Positions 46,367 through 58,543 of a stretch of 64,000 bases of DNA are shown here, piece by piece. A program made the translations under genes and the position numbers. The DNA lies in NCBI RefSeq assembly GCF_029227915.1, contig NC_079875.1, positions 40,879,201 to 40,943,200 of the forward strand, written 5' to 3'. How positions within the stretch are numbered: position 1 is the stretch's first letter; each line of letters starts with the position of its first letter. The stretch is from Hydractinia symbiolongicarpus. Taxonomy: Eukaryota; Cnidaria; Hydrozoa; Anthoathecata; Hydractiniidae. The notes under the pieces are model-generated. The model was given only the letters and a program-made list of their open reading frames with translations, was not told the origin of the DNA and made no database searches.

Positions 46367-49300
46367 ACATTTTTGAAAACTACAAGTCTCATTCGTTCTA
46401 GTGGTGCAGATATAATTTGAAAAATCGTTCGGGAAATCAGTTTACTCCTTGGGTACTTTCTTTATATACATTCAACTATACGGGCCAAGCCCGGGATTTA
46501 CGGGAAATCGCGGGTTTTCGTTTGCCGGCGATTAAACTTCTTTTATTCAGCGTCTCATCAAAAATGAAAACAAGTTTGAAAACTACAAGTCTCATGCGTT
46601 TTAGTGGTGAAAAAATAATTAAAAAAATCGTTCGGGAAATGAGTTTACTCCCTTGGTACTTTCTTCGTATACTTTTGACTATACCGGCCAAGCCCGGAAA
46701 TTACGGGAAATCACGGGTTTTCGTTTGCTGGCGATTAAACTTCTTTTATTCAGCGTCTCATCAAAAATGAAAACATTTTTAAAAACTACAAGTCATATGC
46801 GTTTTAGTGGTGAAAAAATAATTTAAAAAATCGTTCTGGAAATGAGTTTACTCACAGGGTACTTTCTTTGTATACATTCGACTATACGGGACAGGGCCCG
46901 GGTTTTAGGGGAAATCGCAGCTTTTCGTTTGACGGCGATTAAACCTCTTTCATTAAGCGTCTCATCAAAAATGAAAACATTTTTGAAAACTACAAGTCTC
47001 ATGCGCTTTAGTGGTGAAAAAAAAATTTAAAAATCGTTCAAGAAATGAGTTTACTCCCTGGGTACTTTCTTTGTATACATTCGACTACACGGGCCAAGCC
47101 CAGGATTTAGGGGAAATCGCTGGTTTTCGTTTGCCGGCAGTTAAACCTCTTTCATTAGGCGTCTCATCAAAAATGAAAACATTTTTGAAAACTACAAGTC
47201 TCATGCGCTTTAGTGGTGAAAAAAAAATTTTAAAAATCGTTCGGGAAATGAGTTTACTCCCTGGGTACTTTCTTTGTATACATTCGACCACACGGGCCAA
47301 GCCTGGGATTTAGGGGAAATCGCTTGTTTTCGTTTGCCGGCGATTAAACCTCTTTCATTAAGCGTCTCATCAAAAATAAAAACATTTTTGAAAACTACAA
47401 GTCTTATGCGTTTTAGTGGTGAAAAAATAATTTAAAAAATCGTTCGGGAAATGAGTTTACTCCCTGGGTACTTTCTTTGTATACTTTTGACTATACGGGC
47501 CGAGTCTGGGATTTACGGGAAATTGCAGGTTTTCGTTTGCCGGCGATTAAACTCCTTTTATTCAGCGTCTCATCAAAAATGAAAACACTTTAAAAAACTA
47601 AAAGTCTCATGGGCTTTAGTGGTGAAATAATAATTTAAAAAATCGTTCGGGAAATGAGCTTACTCCCTGGGTACTTTCTTTGTATACTTTTGACTATACG
47701 GGCCGAGTCTGGGGTTTACGGTAAATGGCGGGTTTTCGTTTTCCGGCGATTAAACTTCTTTTATTCAGCGTCTCATCAAAAATGAAAACATTTTTGAAAA
47801 CTACAAGTCTCATGCGATTTAGTGGTGAAAAGATAATTTAAAAAATCGTTCCGGAAATGAGTTTACTCACAGGGTACTTTCTTTGTATACTTTTGACTAT
47901 ACGAGCCGAGTTCGGGATTTACGGGAAATCGCGGGTTTTCGTTTGCCGGCGATTAAACCTCTTTCATTAAGCGTCTCATTAAAAATGAAAACATTTTTGA
48001 AAACTACAAGTCTCATTCGTTCTAGTGGTGCAGATATAATTTGAAAAATCGTTCGGGAAATCAGTTTACTCCTTGGGTACTTTCTTTATATACATTCAAC
48101 TATACGGGCCAAGCCCGGGATTTACGGGAAATCGCGGGTTTTCGTTTGCCGGCGATTAAACTTCTTTTATTCAGCGTCTCATCAAAAATGAAAACAAGTT
48201 TGAAAACTACAAGTCTCATGCGTTTTAGTGGTGAAAAAATAATTTAAAAAATCGTTCGGGAAATGAGTTTACTCCCTTGGTACTTTATTCGTATACTTTT
48301 GACTATACCGCCCAAGCCCGGAAATTACGGGAAATCACGGGTTTTCGTTTGCCGGCGATTAAACTTCTTTTATTCAGCGTCTCATCAAAAATGAAAACAT
48401 TTTTGAAAACTACAAGTCATATGCGTTTTAGTGGTGAAAAAATAATTTAAAAAATCGTTCTGGAAATGAGTTTATTTACAGGGTACTTTCTTTGTATACA
48501 TTCGACTATACGGGACAGGGCCCGGGATTTACAGGAAATCGCGGCTTTTCGTTTGACGGCGATTAAACCTCTTTCATTAAGCGTCTCATCAAAAATGAAA
48601 ACATTTTTGAAAACTACAAGTCTCATGCGCTTTAGTGGTGACAATAAAATTTTAAAAATCGTTCAAGAAATGAGTTTACTCCCTGGGTACTTTCTTTGTA
48701 TACATTCGACTACACGGGCCAAGCCCAGGATTTAGGGGAAATTGCTGGTTTTCGTTTGCCGGCGGTTAAACCTCTTTCATTAGGCGTCTCATCAAAAATG
48801 AAAACATTTTTGAAAACTACAAGTCTCATGCGCTTTAGTGGTGAAAAAAAAATTTTAAAAATCGTTCGGGAAATGAGTTTACTCCCTGGGTACTTTCTTT
48901 GTATACATTCGACCACACGGGCCAAGCCTGGGATTTAGGGGAAATCGCTGGTTTTCGTTTGCCGGCGATTAAACCTCTTTCATTAAGCGTCTAATCAAAT
49001 ATAAAAACATTTTTGAAAACTACAAGTCTTATGCGTTTTAGTGGTGAAAAAATAATTTAAAAAATCGTTCGGGAAATGAGTTTACTCCCTGGGTACTTTC
49101 TTTGTATACTTTTGACTATACGGGCCGAGTCTGGGATTTACGGGAAATTGCAGGTTTTCGTTTGCCGGCGATTAAACTCTTTTTATTCAGCGCCTCATCA
49201 AAAATGAAAACACTTTAAAAAACTAAAAGTCTCATGGGCTTTAGTGGTGAAATAATAATTTAAAAAATCGTTCGGGAAATGAGCTTACTCCCTGGGTATT

Positions 49301-50634
49301 TTCTTTGTATACTTTTGACTATACGGGCCGAGTCTGGGATTTACGGGAAATTGCAGGTTTTTGTTTGCCGGCGATTAAACTTCTTTTATTTAGCGTCTCA
49401 TCAAAAATGAAAACATTTTTGAAAACTACAAGTCTCATGCGATTTAGTGGTGAAAAGATAATTTAAAAAATCGTTCGGGAAATGAGTTTACTCACAGGGT
49501 ACTTTCTTTGTATACTTTTGACTATACGAGCCGAGTTCGGGATTTACGGGAAATCGCGGGTTTTCGTTTGCCGGCGATTAAACCTCTTTCATTAAGCGTC
49601 TCATCAAAAATGAAAACTTTTTTGAAAACTACAAGTCTCATGCGTTTTAGTGGTGAAAAAATATTTTAAAAAATCGTTTGGGAAATGAGTATACTCCCTG
49701 GGTACTTTTTTTGTATACTTTTGACTATACGGGCCGAGTCTGGGATTTACGGGAAATTGCAGGTTTTCGTTTGCCGGCGATTAAACTTCTTTTATTTAGC
49801 GTCTCATCAAAAATGAAAACATTTTTGAAAACTACAAGTCTCATGCGATTTAGTGGTGAAAAGATAATTTAAAAAATCGTTCTGGAAATGAGTTTACTCA
49901 CAGGGTACTTTCTTTGTATACATTCGACTATACGAACCAAACAAGCCCGGGATTTACGGGAAATCGCGGGTTTTCGTTTGCCGGCGATTAAACCTCTTTC
50001 ATTAAGCGTCTCATTAAAAATGAAAACATTTTTGAAAACTACAAGTCTCATTCGTTCTAGTGTTGCAGATATAATTTGAAAAATCGTTCGGGAAATCAGT
50101 TTACTCCTTGGGTACTTTCTTTATATACATTCAACTATACGGGCCAAGCCCGGGATTTACGGGAAATCGCGGGTTTTCGTTTGCCGGCGATTAAACTTCT
50201 TTTATTCAGCGTCTCATCAAAAATGAAAACAAGTTTGAAAACTACAAGTCTCATGCGTTTTAGTGGTGAAAAAATAATTTAAAAAATCGTTCGGGAAATG
50301 AGTTTACTCCCTTGGTACTTTCTTCGTATACTTTTGACTATACCGGCCAAGCCCGGAAATTACGGGAAATCACGGGTTTTCGTTTGCCGGCGATTAAACT
50401 TCTTTTATTCAGCGTCTCATCAAAAATGAAAACATTTTTAAAAACTACAAGTCATATGCGTTTTAGTGGTGAAATAATAATTTAAAAAATCGTTCGGGAA
50501 ATGAGCTTACTCCCTGGGTATTTTCTTTGTATACTTTTGACTATACGGGCCGAGTCTGGGATTTACGGGAAATTGCAGGTTTTCGTTTGCCGGCGATTAA
50601 ACCTCTTTCATTAAGCGTCTCATCAAAAATGAAA
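46367..50634 (+). repeat. 4.3-kb duplication, left copy
   Basis: Sequence from about 46367 to 47672 recurs at +4268 (46417/50685, 46842/51110, 47011/51279). From about 47.7 to 48.76 kb it recurs at +4470 (48041/52511, 48466/52936), and 48.5-49.4 kb recurs at +5283 (48466/53749, 48696/53979). The steps of about 202 and 813 bp show that the right copy gained one monomer and then a four-monomer block. The markers are GCAGATATAATTTG, CTTCGTATAC, GACAATAAAATTTT and the TCTAATCAAATATAAAAAC monomer. Confidence 0.78.
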
Positions 50635-53600
50635 ACATTTTTGAAAACTACAAGTCTCATTCGTTCTAGTGGTGCAGATATAATTTGAAAAATCGTTCGG
50701 GAAATCAGTTTACTCCTTGGGTACTTTCTTTATATACATTCAACTATACGGGCCAAGCCCGGGATTTACGGGAAATCGCGGGTTTTCGTTTGCCGGCGAT
50801 TAAACTTCTTTTATTCAGCGTCTCATCAAAAATGAAAACAAGTTTGAAAACTACAAGTCTCATGCGTTTTAGTGGTGAAAAAATAATTTAAAAAATCGTT
50901 CGGGAAATGAGTTTACTCCCTTGGTACTTTCTTCGTATACTTTTGACTATACCGGCCAAGCCCGGAAATTACGGGAAATCACGGGTTTTCGTTTGCCGGC
51001 GATTAAACTTCTTTTATTCAGCGTCTCATCAAAAATGAAAACATTTTTAAAAACTACAAGTCATATGCGTTTTAGTGGTGAAAAAATAATTTAAAAAATC
51101 GTTCTGGAAATGAGTTTACTCACAGGGTACTTTCTTTGTATACATTCGACTATACGGGACAGGGCCCGGGTTTTAGGGGAAATCGCAGCTTTTCGTTTGA
51201 CGGCGATTAAACCTCTTTCATTAAGCGTCTCATCAAAAATGAAAACATTTTTGAAAACTACAAGTCTCATGCGCTTTAGTGGTGAAAAAAAAATTTAAAA
51301 ATCGTTCAAGAAATGAGTTTACTCCCTGGGTACTTTCTTTGTATACATTCGACTACACGGGCCAAGCCCAGGATTTAGGGGAAATCGCTGGTTTTCGTTT
51401 GCCGGCGGTTAAACCTCTTTCATTAGGCGTCTCATCAAAAATGAAAACATTTTTGAAAACTACAAGTCTCATGCGCTTTAGTGGTGAAAAAAAATTTTAA
51501 AAATCGTTCGGGAAATGAGTTTACTCCCTGGGTACTTTCTTTGTATACATTCGACCACACGGGCCAAGCCTGGGATTTAGGGGAAATCGCTTGTTTTCGT
51601 TTGCCGGCGATTAAACCTCTTTCATTAAGCGTCTCATCAAAAATAAAAACATTTTTGAAAACTACAAGTCTTATGCGTTTTAGTGGTGAAAAAATAATTT
51701 AAAAAATCGTTCGGGAAATGAGTTTACTCCCTGGGTACTTTCTTTGTATACTTTTGACTATACGGGCCGAGTCTGGGATTTACGGGAAATTGCAGGTTTT
51801 CGTTTGCCGGCGATTAAACTCCTTTTATTCAGCGTCTCATCAAAAATGAAAACACTTTAAAAAACTAAAAGTCTCATGGGCTTTAGTGGTGAAATAATAA
51901 TTTAAAAAATCGTTCGGGAAATGAGCTTACTCCCTGGGTATTTTCTTTGTATACTTTTGACTATACGGGCCGAGTCCGGGGTTTACGGGAAAAGGCGGGT
52001 TTTCGTTTGCCGGCGATTAAACTCCTTTTATCCAGCCTCTCATCAAAAATGAAAACACTTTAAAAAACTAAAAGTCTCATGGGCTTTAGTGGTGAAATAA
52101 TAATTTAAAAAATCGTTCGGGAAATGAGCTTACTCCCTGGGTACTTTCTTTGTATACTTTTGACTATACGGGCCGAGTCTGGGGTTTACGGGAAATGGCG
52201 GGTTTTCGTTTTCCGGCGATTAAACTTCTTTTATTCAGCGTCTCATCAAAAATGAAAACATTTTTGAAAACTACAAGTCTCATGCGATTTAGTGGTGAAA
52301 AGATAATTTAAAAAATCGTTCCGGAAATGAGTTTACTCACAGGGTACTTTCTTTGTATACTTTTGACTATACGAGCCGAGTTCGGGATTTACGGGAAATC
52401 GCGGGTTTTCGTTTGCCGGCGATTAAACCTCTTTCATTAAGCGTCTCATTAAAAATGAAAACATTTTTGAAAACTACAAGTCTCATTCGTTCTAGTGGTG
52501 CAGATATAATTTGAAAAATCGTTCGGGAAATCAGTTTACTCCTTGGGTACTTTCTTTATATACATTCAACTATACGGGCCAAGCCCGGGATTTACGGGAA
52601 ATCGCGGGTTTTCGTTTGCCGGCGATTAAACTTCTTTTATTCAGCGTCTCATCAAAAATGAAAACAAGTTTGAAAACTACAAGTCTCATGCGTTTTAGTG
52701 GTGAAAAAATAATTTAAAAAATCGTTCGGGAAATGAGTTTACTCCCTTGGTACTTTCTTCGTATACTTTTGACTATACCGGCCAAGCCCGGAAATTACGG
52801 GAAATCACGGGTTTTCGTTTGCCGGCGATTAAACTTCTTTTATTCAGCGTCTCATCAAAAATGAAAACATTTTTGAAAACTACAAGTCATATGCGTTTTA
52901 GTGGTGAAAAAATAATTTAAAAAATCGTTCTGGAAATGAGTTTACTTACAGGGTACTTTCTTTTTATACATTCGACTATACGGGACAGGGCCCGGGATTT
53001 ACAGGAAATCGCGGCTTTTCGTTTGACGGCGATTAAACCTCTTTCATTAAGCGTCTCATCAAAAATGAAAACATTTTTGAAAACTACAAGTCTCATGCGC
53101 TTTAGTGGTGACAATAAAATTTTAAAAATCGTTCAAGAAATGAGTTTACTCCCTGGGTACTTTCTTTGTATACATTCGACTACACGGACCAAGCCCAGGA
53201 TTTAGGGGAAATTGCTGGTTTTCGTTTGCCGGCGGTTAAACCTCTTTCATTAGGCGTCTCATCAAAAATGAAAACATTTTTGAAAACTACAAGTCTCATT
53301 CGTTCTAGTGGTGCAGATATAATTTGAAAAATCGTTCGGGAAATCAGTTTACTCCTTGGGTACTTTCTTTATATACATTCAACTATACGGGCCAAGCCCG
53401 GGATTTACGGAAAATCGCGGGTTTTCGTTTGCCGGCGATTAAACTTCTTTTATTTAGCGTCTCATCAAAAATGAAAACATTTTTGAAAACTACAAGTCTC
53501 ATGCGATTTAGTGGTGAAAAGATAATTTAAAAAATCGTTCTGGAAATGAGTTTACTCCCTTGGTACTTTCTTCGTATACTTTTGACTATACCGGCCAAGC

Positions 53601-54979
53601 CCGGAAATTACGGGAAATCACGGGTTTTCGTTTGCCGGCGATTAAACTTCTTTTATTCAGCGTCTCATCAAAAATGAAAACATTTTTGAAAACTACAAGT
53701 CATATGCGTTTTAGTGGTGAAAAAATAATTTAAAAAATCGTTCTGGAAATGAGTTTACTTACAGGGTACTTTCTTTGTATACATTCGACTATACGGGACA
53801 GGGCCCGGGATTTACAGGAAATCGCGGCTTTTCGTTTGACGGCGATTAAACCTCTTTCATTAAGCGTCTCATCAAAAATGAAAACATTTTTGAAAACTAC
53901 AAGTCTCATGCGCTTTAGTGGTGACAATAAAATTTTAAAAATCGTTCAAGAAATGAGTTTACTCCCTGGGTACTTTCTTTGTATACATTCGACTACACGG
54001 GCCAAGCCCAGGATTTAGGGGAAATTGCTGGTTTTCGTTTGCCGGCGGTTAAACCTCTTTCATTAGGCGTCTCATCAAAAATGAAAACATTTTTGAAAAC
54101 TACAAGTCTCATGCGCTTTAGTGGTGAAAAAAAATATTTTAAAAATCGTTCGGGAAATGAGTTTACTCCCTGGGTACTTTCTTTGTATACATTCGACCAC
54201 ACGGGCCAAGCCTGGGATTTAGGGGAAATCGCTGGTTTTCGTTTGCCGGCGATTAAACCTCTTTCATTAAGCGTCTAATCAAATATAAAAACATTTTTGA
54301 AAACTACAAGTCTTATGCGTTTTAGTGGTGAAAAAATAATTTAAAAAATCGTTCGGGAAATGAGTTTACTCCCTGGGTACTTTCTTTGTATACTTTTGAC
54401 TATACGGGCCGAGTCTGGGATTTACGGGAAATTGCAGGTTTTCGTTTGCCGGCGATTAAACTCCTTTTATTCAGCGTCTCATCAAAAATGAAAACACTTT
54501 AAAAAACTAAAAGTCTCATGGGCTTTAGTGGTGAAATAATAATTTAAAAAATCGTTCGGGAAATGAGCTTACTCCCTGGGTATTTTCTTTGTATACTTTT
54601 GACTATACGGGCCGAGTCTGGGATTTACGGGAAATTGCAGGTTTTCGTTTGCCGGCGATTAAACTTCTTTTATTTAGCGTCTCATCAAAAATGAAAACAT
54701 TTTTGAAAACTACAAGTCTCATGCGATTTAGTGGTGAAAAGATAATTTAAAAAATCGTTCTGGAAATGAGTTTACTCACAGGGTACTTTCTTTGTATACA
54801 TTCGACTATACGAACCAAACAAGCCCGGGATTTACGGGAAATCGCGGGTTTTCCTTTGCCGGCGTTTTAACCACTTTCATTAAGCGTCTCATTAAAAATG
54901 AAAACATTTTTGAAAACTACAAGTCTCATTCGATCTAGTGGTGCAGATATAATTTGAAAAATCGTTCTTGAAATCAGTT
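50635..54979 (+). repeat. 4.3-kb duplication, right copy, with a 4-mer tandem block
   Basis: Follows the left copy in order, but holds an extra CACTTTAAAA-type monomer near 51.9-52.1 kb and an 813-bp tandem duplication (52511/53324 and 52936/53749). Private changes include one A fewer in the A-run near 51486, CTTTTTATAC near 52968 and CACGGACCAAG near 53184. It ends with a 207-bp monomer whose junction reads TTTCCTTTGCCGGCGTTTT near 54850. That form recurs near 60968. Confidence 0.76.
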
Positions 54980-57900
54980 TACTCCTTGGGTACTTTCTTT
55001 ATATACATTCAACTATACGGGCCAAACCCGGGATTTTCGGGAAATCGCGGGATTTCGTTTGCAGGCGATTAAACCTCTTTTATTAAGCGTCTCATCAAAA
55101 ATGAAAACATTTTTGGAAACTACAAGTCTCATGCGTTTTAGTGGTGAAAAGATAATTTAAAAAATCGTTTTGGAAATGAGTTTACTCACAGGGTACTTTC
55201 TTTGTATACTTTTTGACTATACGGGCCGAGTCCGGGATTTACGGGAAGTCGCGGTTTTTTGTTTGCCGGCGATTAAACATCTTTTATACAGCGTCTCATC
55301 AAAAATGAAAACATTTTTAAAAACTACAAGTCTCATGCGTTTTAGTGGTGAAAAAATATGGCGGGTTTTCGTTTGCCGGCGATTAAACTCCTTTTATTCA
55401 GCGTCTCATCAAAAATGAAAACACTTTAAAAAACTAAAAGTCTCATGGGCTTTAGTGGTGAAATAATAATTTAAAAAATCGTTCGGGAAATGAGCTTACT
55501 CCCTGGGTATTTTCTTTGTATACTTTTGACTATACGGGCCGAGTCCGGGGTTTACGGGAAAAGGCGGGTTTTCGTTTGCCGGCGATTAAACTCCTTTTAT
55601 CCAGCCTCTCATCAAAAATGAAAACACTTTAAAAAACTAAAAGTCTCATGGGCTTTAGTGGTGAAATAATAATTTAAAAAATCGTTCGGGAAATGAGCTT
55701 ACTCTCTGGGTACTTTCTTTGTATACTTTTGACTATACGGGCCGAGTCTGGGGTTTACGGGAAATGGCGGGTTTTCGTTTTCCGGCGATTAAACTTCTTT
55801 TATTCAGCGTCTCATCAAAAATGAAAACATTTTTGAAAACTACAAGTCTCATGCGATTTAGTGGTGAAAAGATAATTTAAAAAATCGTTCCGGAAATGAG
55901 TTTACTCACAGGGTACTTTCTTTGTATACTTTTGACTATACGAGCTGAGTTCGGGATTTACGGGAAATCGCGGGTTTTCGTTTGCCGGCGATTAAACCTC
56001 TTTCATTAAGCGTCTCATTAAAAATGAAAACATTTTTGAAAACTACAAGTCTCATTCGTTCTAGTGGTGCAGATATAATTTGAAAAATCGTTCGGGAAAT
56101 CAGTTTACTCCTTGGGTACTTTCTTTATATACATTCAACTATACGGGCCAAGCCCGGGATTTACGGGAAATCGTGGGTTTTCGTTTGCCGGCGATTAAAC
56201 TTCTTTTATTCAGCGTCTCATCAAAAATGAAAACAAGTTTGAAAACTACAAGTCTCATGCGTTTTAGTGTTGAAAAAATAATTTAAAAAATCGTTCGGGA
56301 AATGAGTTTACTCACTTGGTACTTTCTTCGTATACTTTTGACTATACCGGCCAAGCCCGGAAATTACGGGAAATCACGGGTTTTCGTTTGCCGGCGATTA
56401 AACTTCTTTTATTCAGCGTCTCATCAAAAATGAAAACATTTTTGAAAACTACAAGTCATATGCGTTTTAGTGGTGAAAAAATAATTTAAAAAATCGTTCT
56501 GGAAATGAGTTTACTTACAGGGTACTTTCTTTGTATACATTCGACTATACGGGACAGGGCCCGGGATTTACAGGAAATCGCGGCTTTTCGTTTGACGACG
56601 ATTAAACCTCTTTCATTAAGCGTCTCATCAAAAATGAAAACATTTTTGAAAACTACAAGTCTCATGCGCTTTAGTGGTGACAATAAAATTTTAAAAATCG
56701 TTCAAGAAATGAGTTTACTCCCTGGGTACTTTCTTTGTATACATTCGACTACACGGGCCAAGCCCAGGATTTAGGGGAAATCGCTGGTTTTCGTTTGCCG
56801 GCGGTTAAACCTCTTTCATTAGGCGTCTCATCAAAAATGAAAACATTTTTGAAAACTACAAGTCTCATGCGCTTTAGTGGTGAAAAAAAAATTTTAAAAA
56901 TCGTTCGGGAAATGAGTTTACTCCCTGGGTACTTTCTTTGTATACATTCGACCACACCGGCCAAGCCTGGGATTTAGGGGAAATCGCTGGTTTTCGTTTG
57001 CCGGCGATTAAACCTCTTTCATTAAGCGTCTAATCAAATATAAAAACATTTTTGAAAACTACAAGTCTTATGCGTTTTAGTGGTGAAAAAATAATTTAAA
57101 AAATCGTTCGGGAAATGAGTTTACTCCCTGGGTACTTTCTTTGTATACTTTTGACTATACGGGCCGAGTCTGGGATTTACGGGAAATTGCAGGTTTTCGT
57201 TTGCCGGCGATTAAACTCCTTTTATTCAGCGTCTCATCAAAAATGAAAACACTTTAAAAAACTAAAAGTCTCATGGGCTTTAGTGGTGAAATAATAATTT
57301 AAAAAATCGTTCGGGAAATGAGCTTACTCCCTGGGTATTTTCTTTGTATACTTTTGACTATACCGGCCAAGCCCGGAAATTACGGGAAATCACAGGTTTT
57401 CGTTTGCCGGCGATTAAACTTCTTTTATTCAGCGTCTCATCAAAAATGAAAACATTTTTGAAAACTACAAGTCATATGCGTTTTAGTGGTGAAAAAATAA
57501 TTTAAAAAATCGTTCTGGAAATGAGTTTACTTACAGGGTACTTTCTTTGTATACATTCGACTATACGGGACAGGGCCCGGGATTTACAGGAAATCGCGGC
57601 TTTTCGTTTGACGGCGATTAAACCTCTTTCATTAAGCGTCTCATCAAAAATGAAAACATTTTTGAAAACTACAAGTCTCATGCGCTTTAGTGGTGACAAT
57701 AAAATTTTAAAAATCGTTCAAGAAATGAGTTTACTCCCTGGGTACTTTCTTTGTATACATTCGACTACACGGGCCAAGCCCAGGATTTAGGGGAAATTGC
57801 TGGTTTTCGTTTGCCGGCGGTTAAACCTCTTTCATTAGGCGTCTCATCAAAAATGAAAACATTTTTGAAAACTACAAGTCTCATGCGCTTTAGTGGTGAA

Positions 57901-58543
57901 AAAAAAATTTTAAAAATCGTTCGGGAAATGAGTTTACTCCCTGGGTACTTTCTTTGTATACATTCGACCACACGGGCCAAGCCTGCGATTTAGGGGAAAT
58001 CGCTGGTTTTCGTTTGCCGGCGATTAAACCTCTTTCATTAAGCGTCTAATCAAATATAAAAACATTTTTGAAAACTACAAGTCTTATGCGTTTTAGTGGT
58101 GAAAAAATAATTTAAAAAATCGTTCGGGAAATGAGTTTACTCCCTGGGTACTTTCTTTGTATACTTTTGACTATACGGGCCGAGTCTGGGATTTACGGGA
58201 AATTGCAGGTTTTCGTTTGCCGGCGATTAAACTCCTTTTATTCAGCGTCTCATCAAAAATGAAAACACTTTAAAAAACTAAAAGTCTCATGGGCTTTAGT
58301 GGTGAAATAATAATTTAAAAAATCGTTCGGGAAATGAGCTTACTCCCTGGGTATTTTCTTTGTATACTTTTGACTATACGGGCCGAGTCTGGGATTTACG
58401 GGAAATTGCAGGTTTTCGTTTGCCGGCGATTAAACTTCTTTTATTTAGCGTCTCATCAAAAATGAAAACATTTTTGAAAACTACAAGTCTCATGCGATTT
58501 AGTGGTGAAAAGATAATTTAAAAAATCGTTCTGGAAATGAGTT
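54980..58543 (+). repeat. Right-hand family unit 1 (3564 bp)
   Basis: The first about 1.85 kb of this unit (54980-56828) matches 58544-60392 at +3564. The unit starts with a chain of unusual monomers: GGGATTTTCGGG; GCAGGCGATT with TTTTTGGAAAC and TTTTGGAAATG; and TATACTTTTTGAC (extra T) with GGAAGTCGCGG. A 110-bp truncated monomer follows. Because of the truncated monomer, the unit length is not a multiple of 203. Confidence 0.78.
55268..55377 (+). repeat. Truncated 110-bp monomer, copy 1
   Basis: The monomer runs normally to GTGAAAAAATA and then jumps to TGGCGGGTTTTCG at about 55358. About 93 bp are missing, including GTTCGGGAAATGAG, GTATAC and the first three G-runs. Only about one base of microhomology is seen at the joint. 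The intact AACATCTTTTATACAG start is also specific to this monomer type. Confidence 0.9.

Noticed and set aside
46417-46770. Longest open frame in the window (117 codons, + strand), and many 60-102 codon frames on both strands
   Set aside because: They fall at the same monomer positions again and again, overlap on opposite strands, and change frame at each 203-bp monomer because 203 is not a multiple of three. The 117-codon case arises only from a single change in an A-rich stop region. There is no sign of coding constraint or of any known domain.
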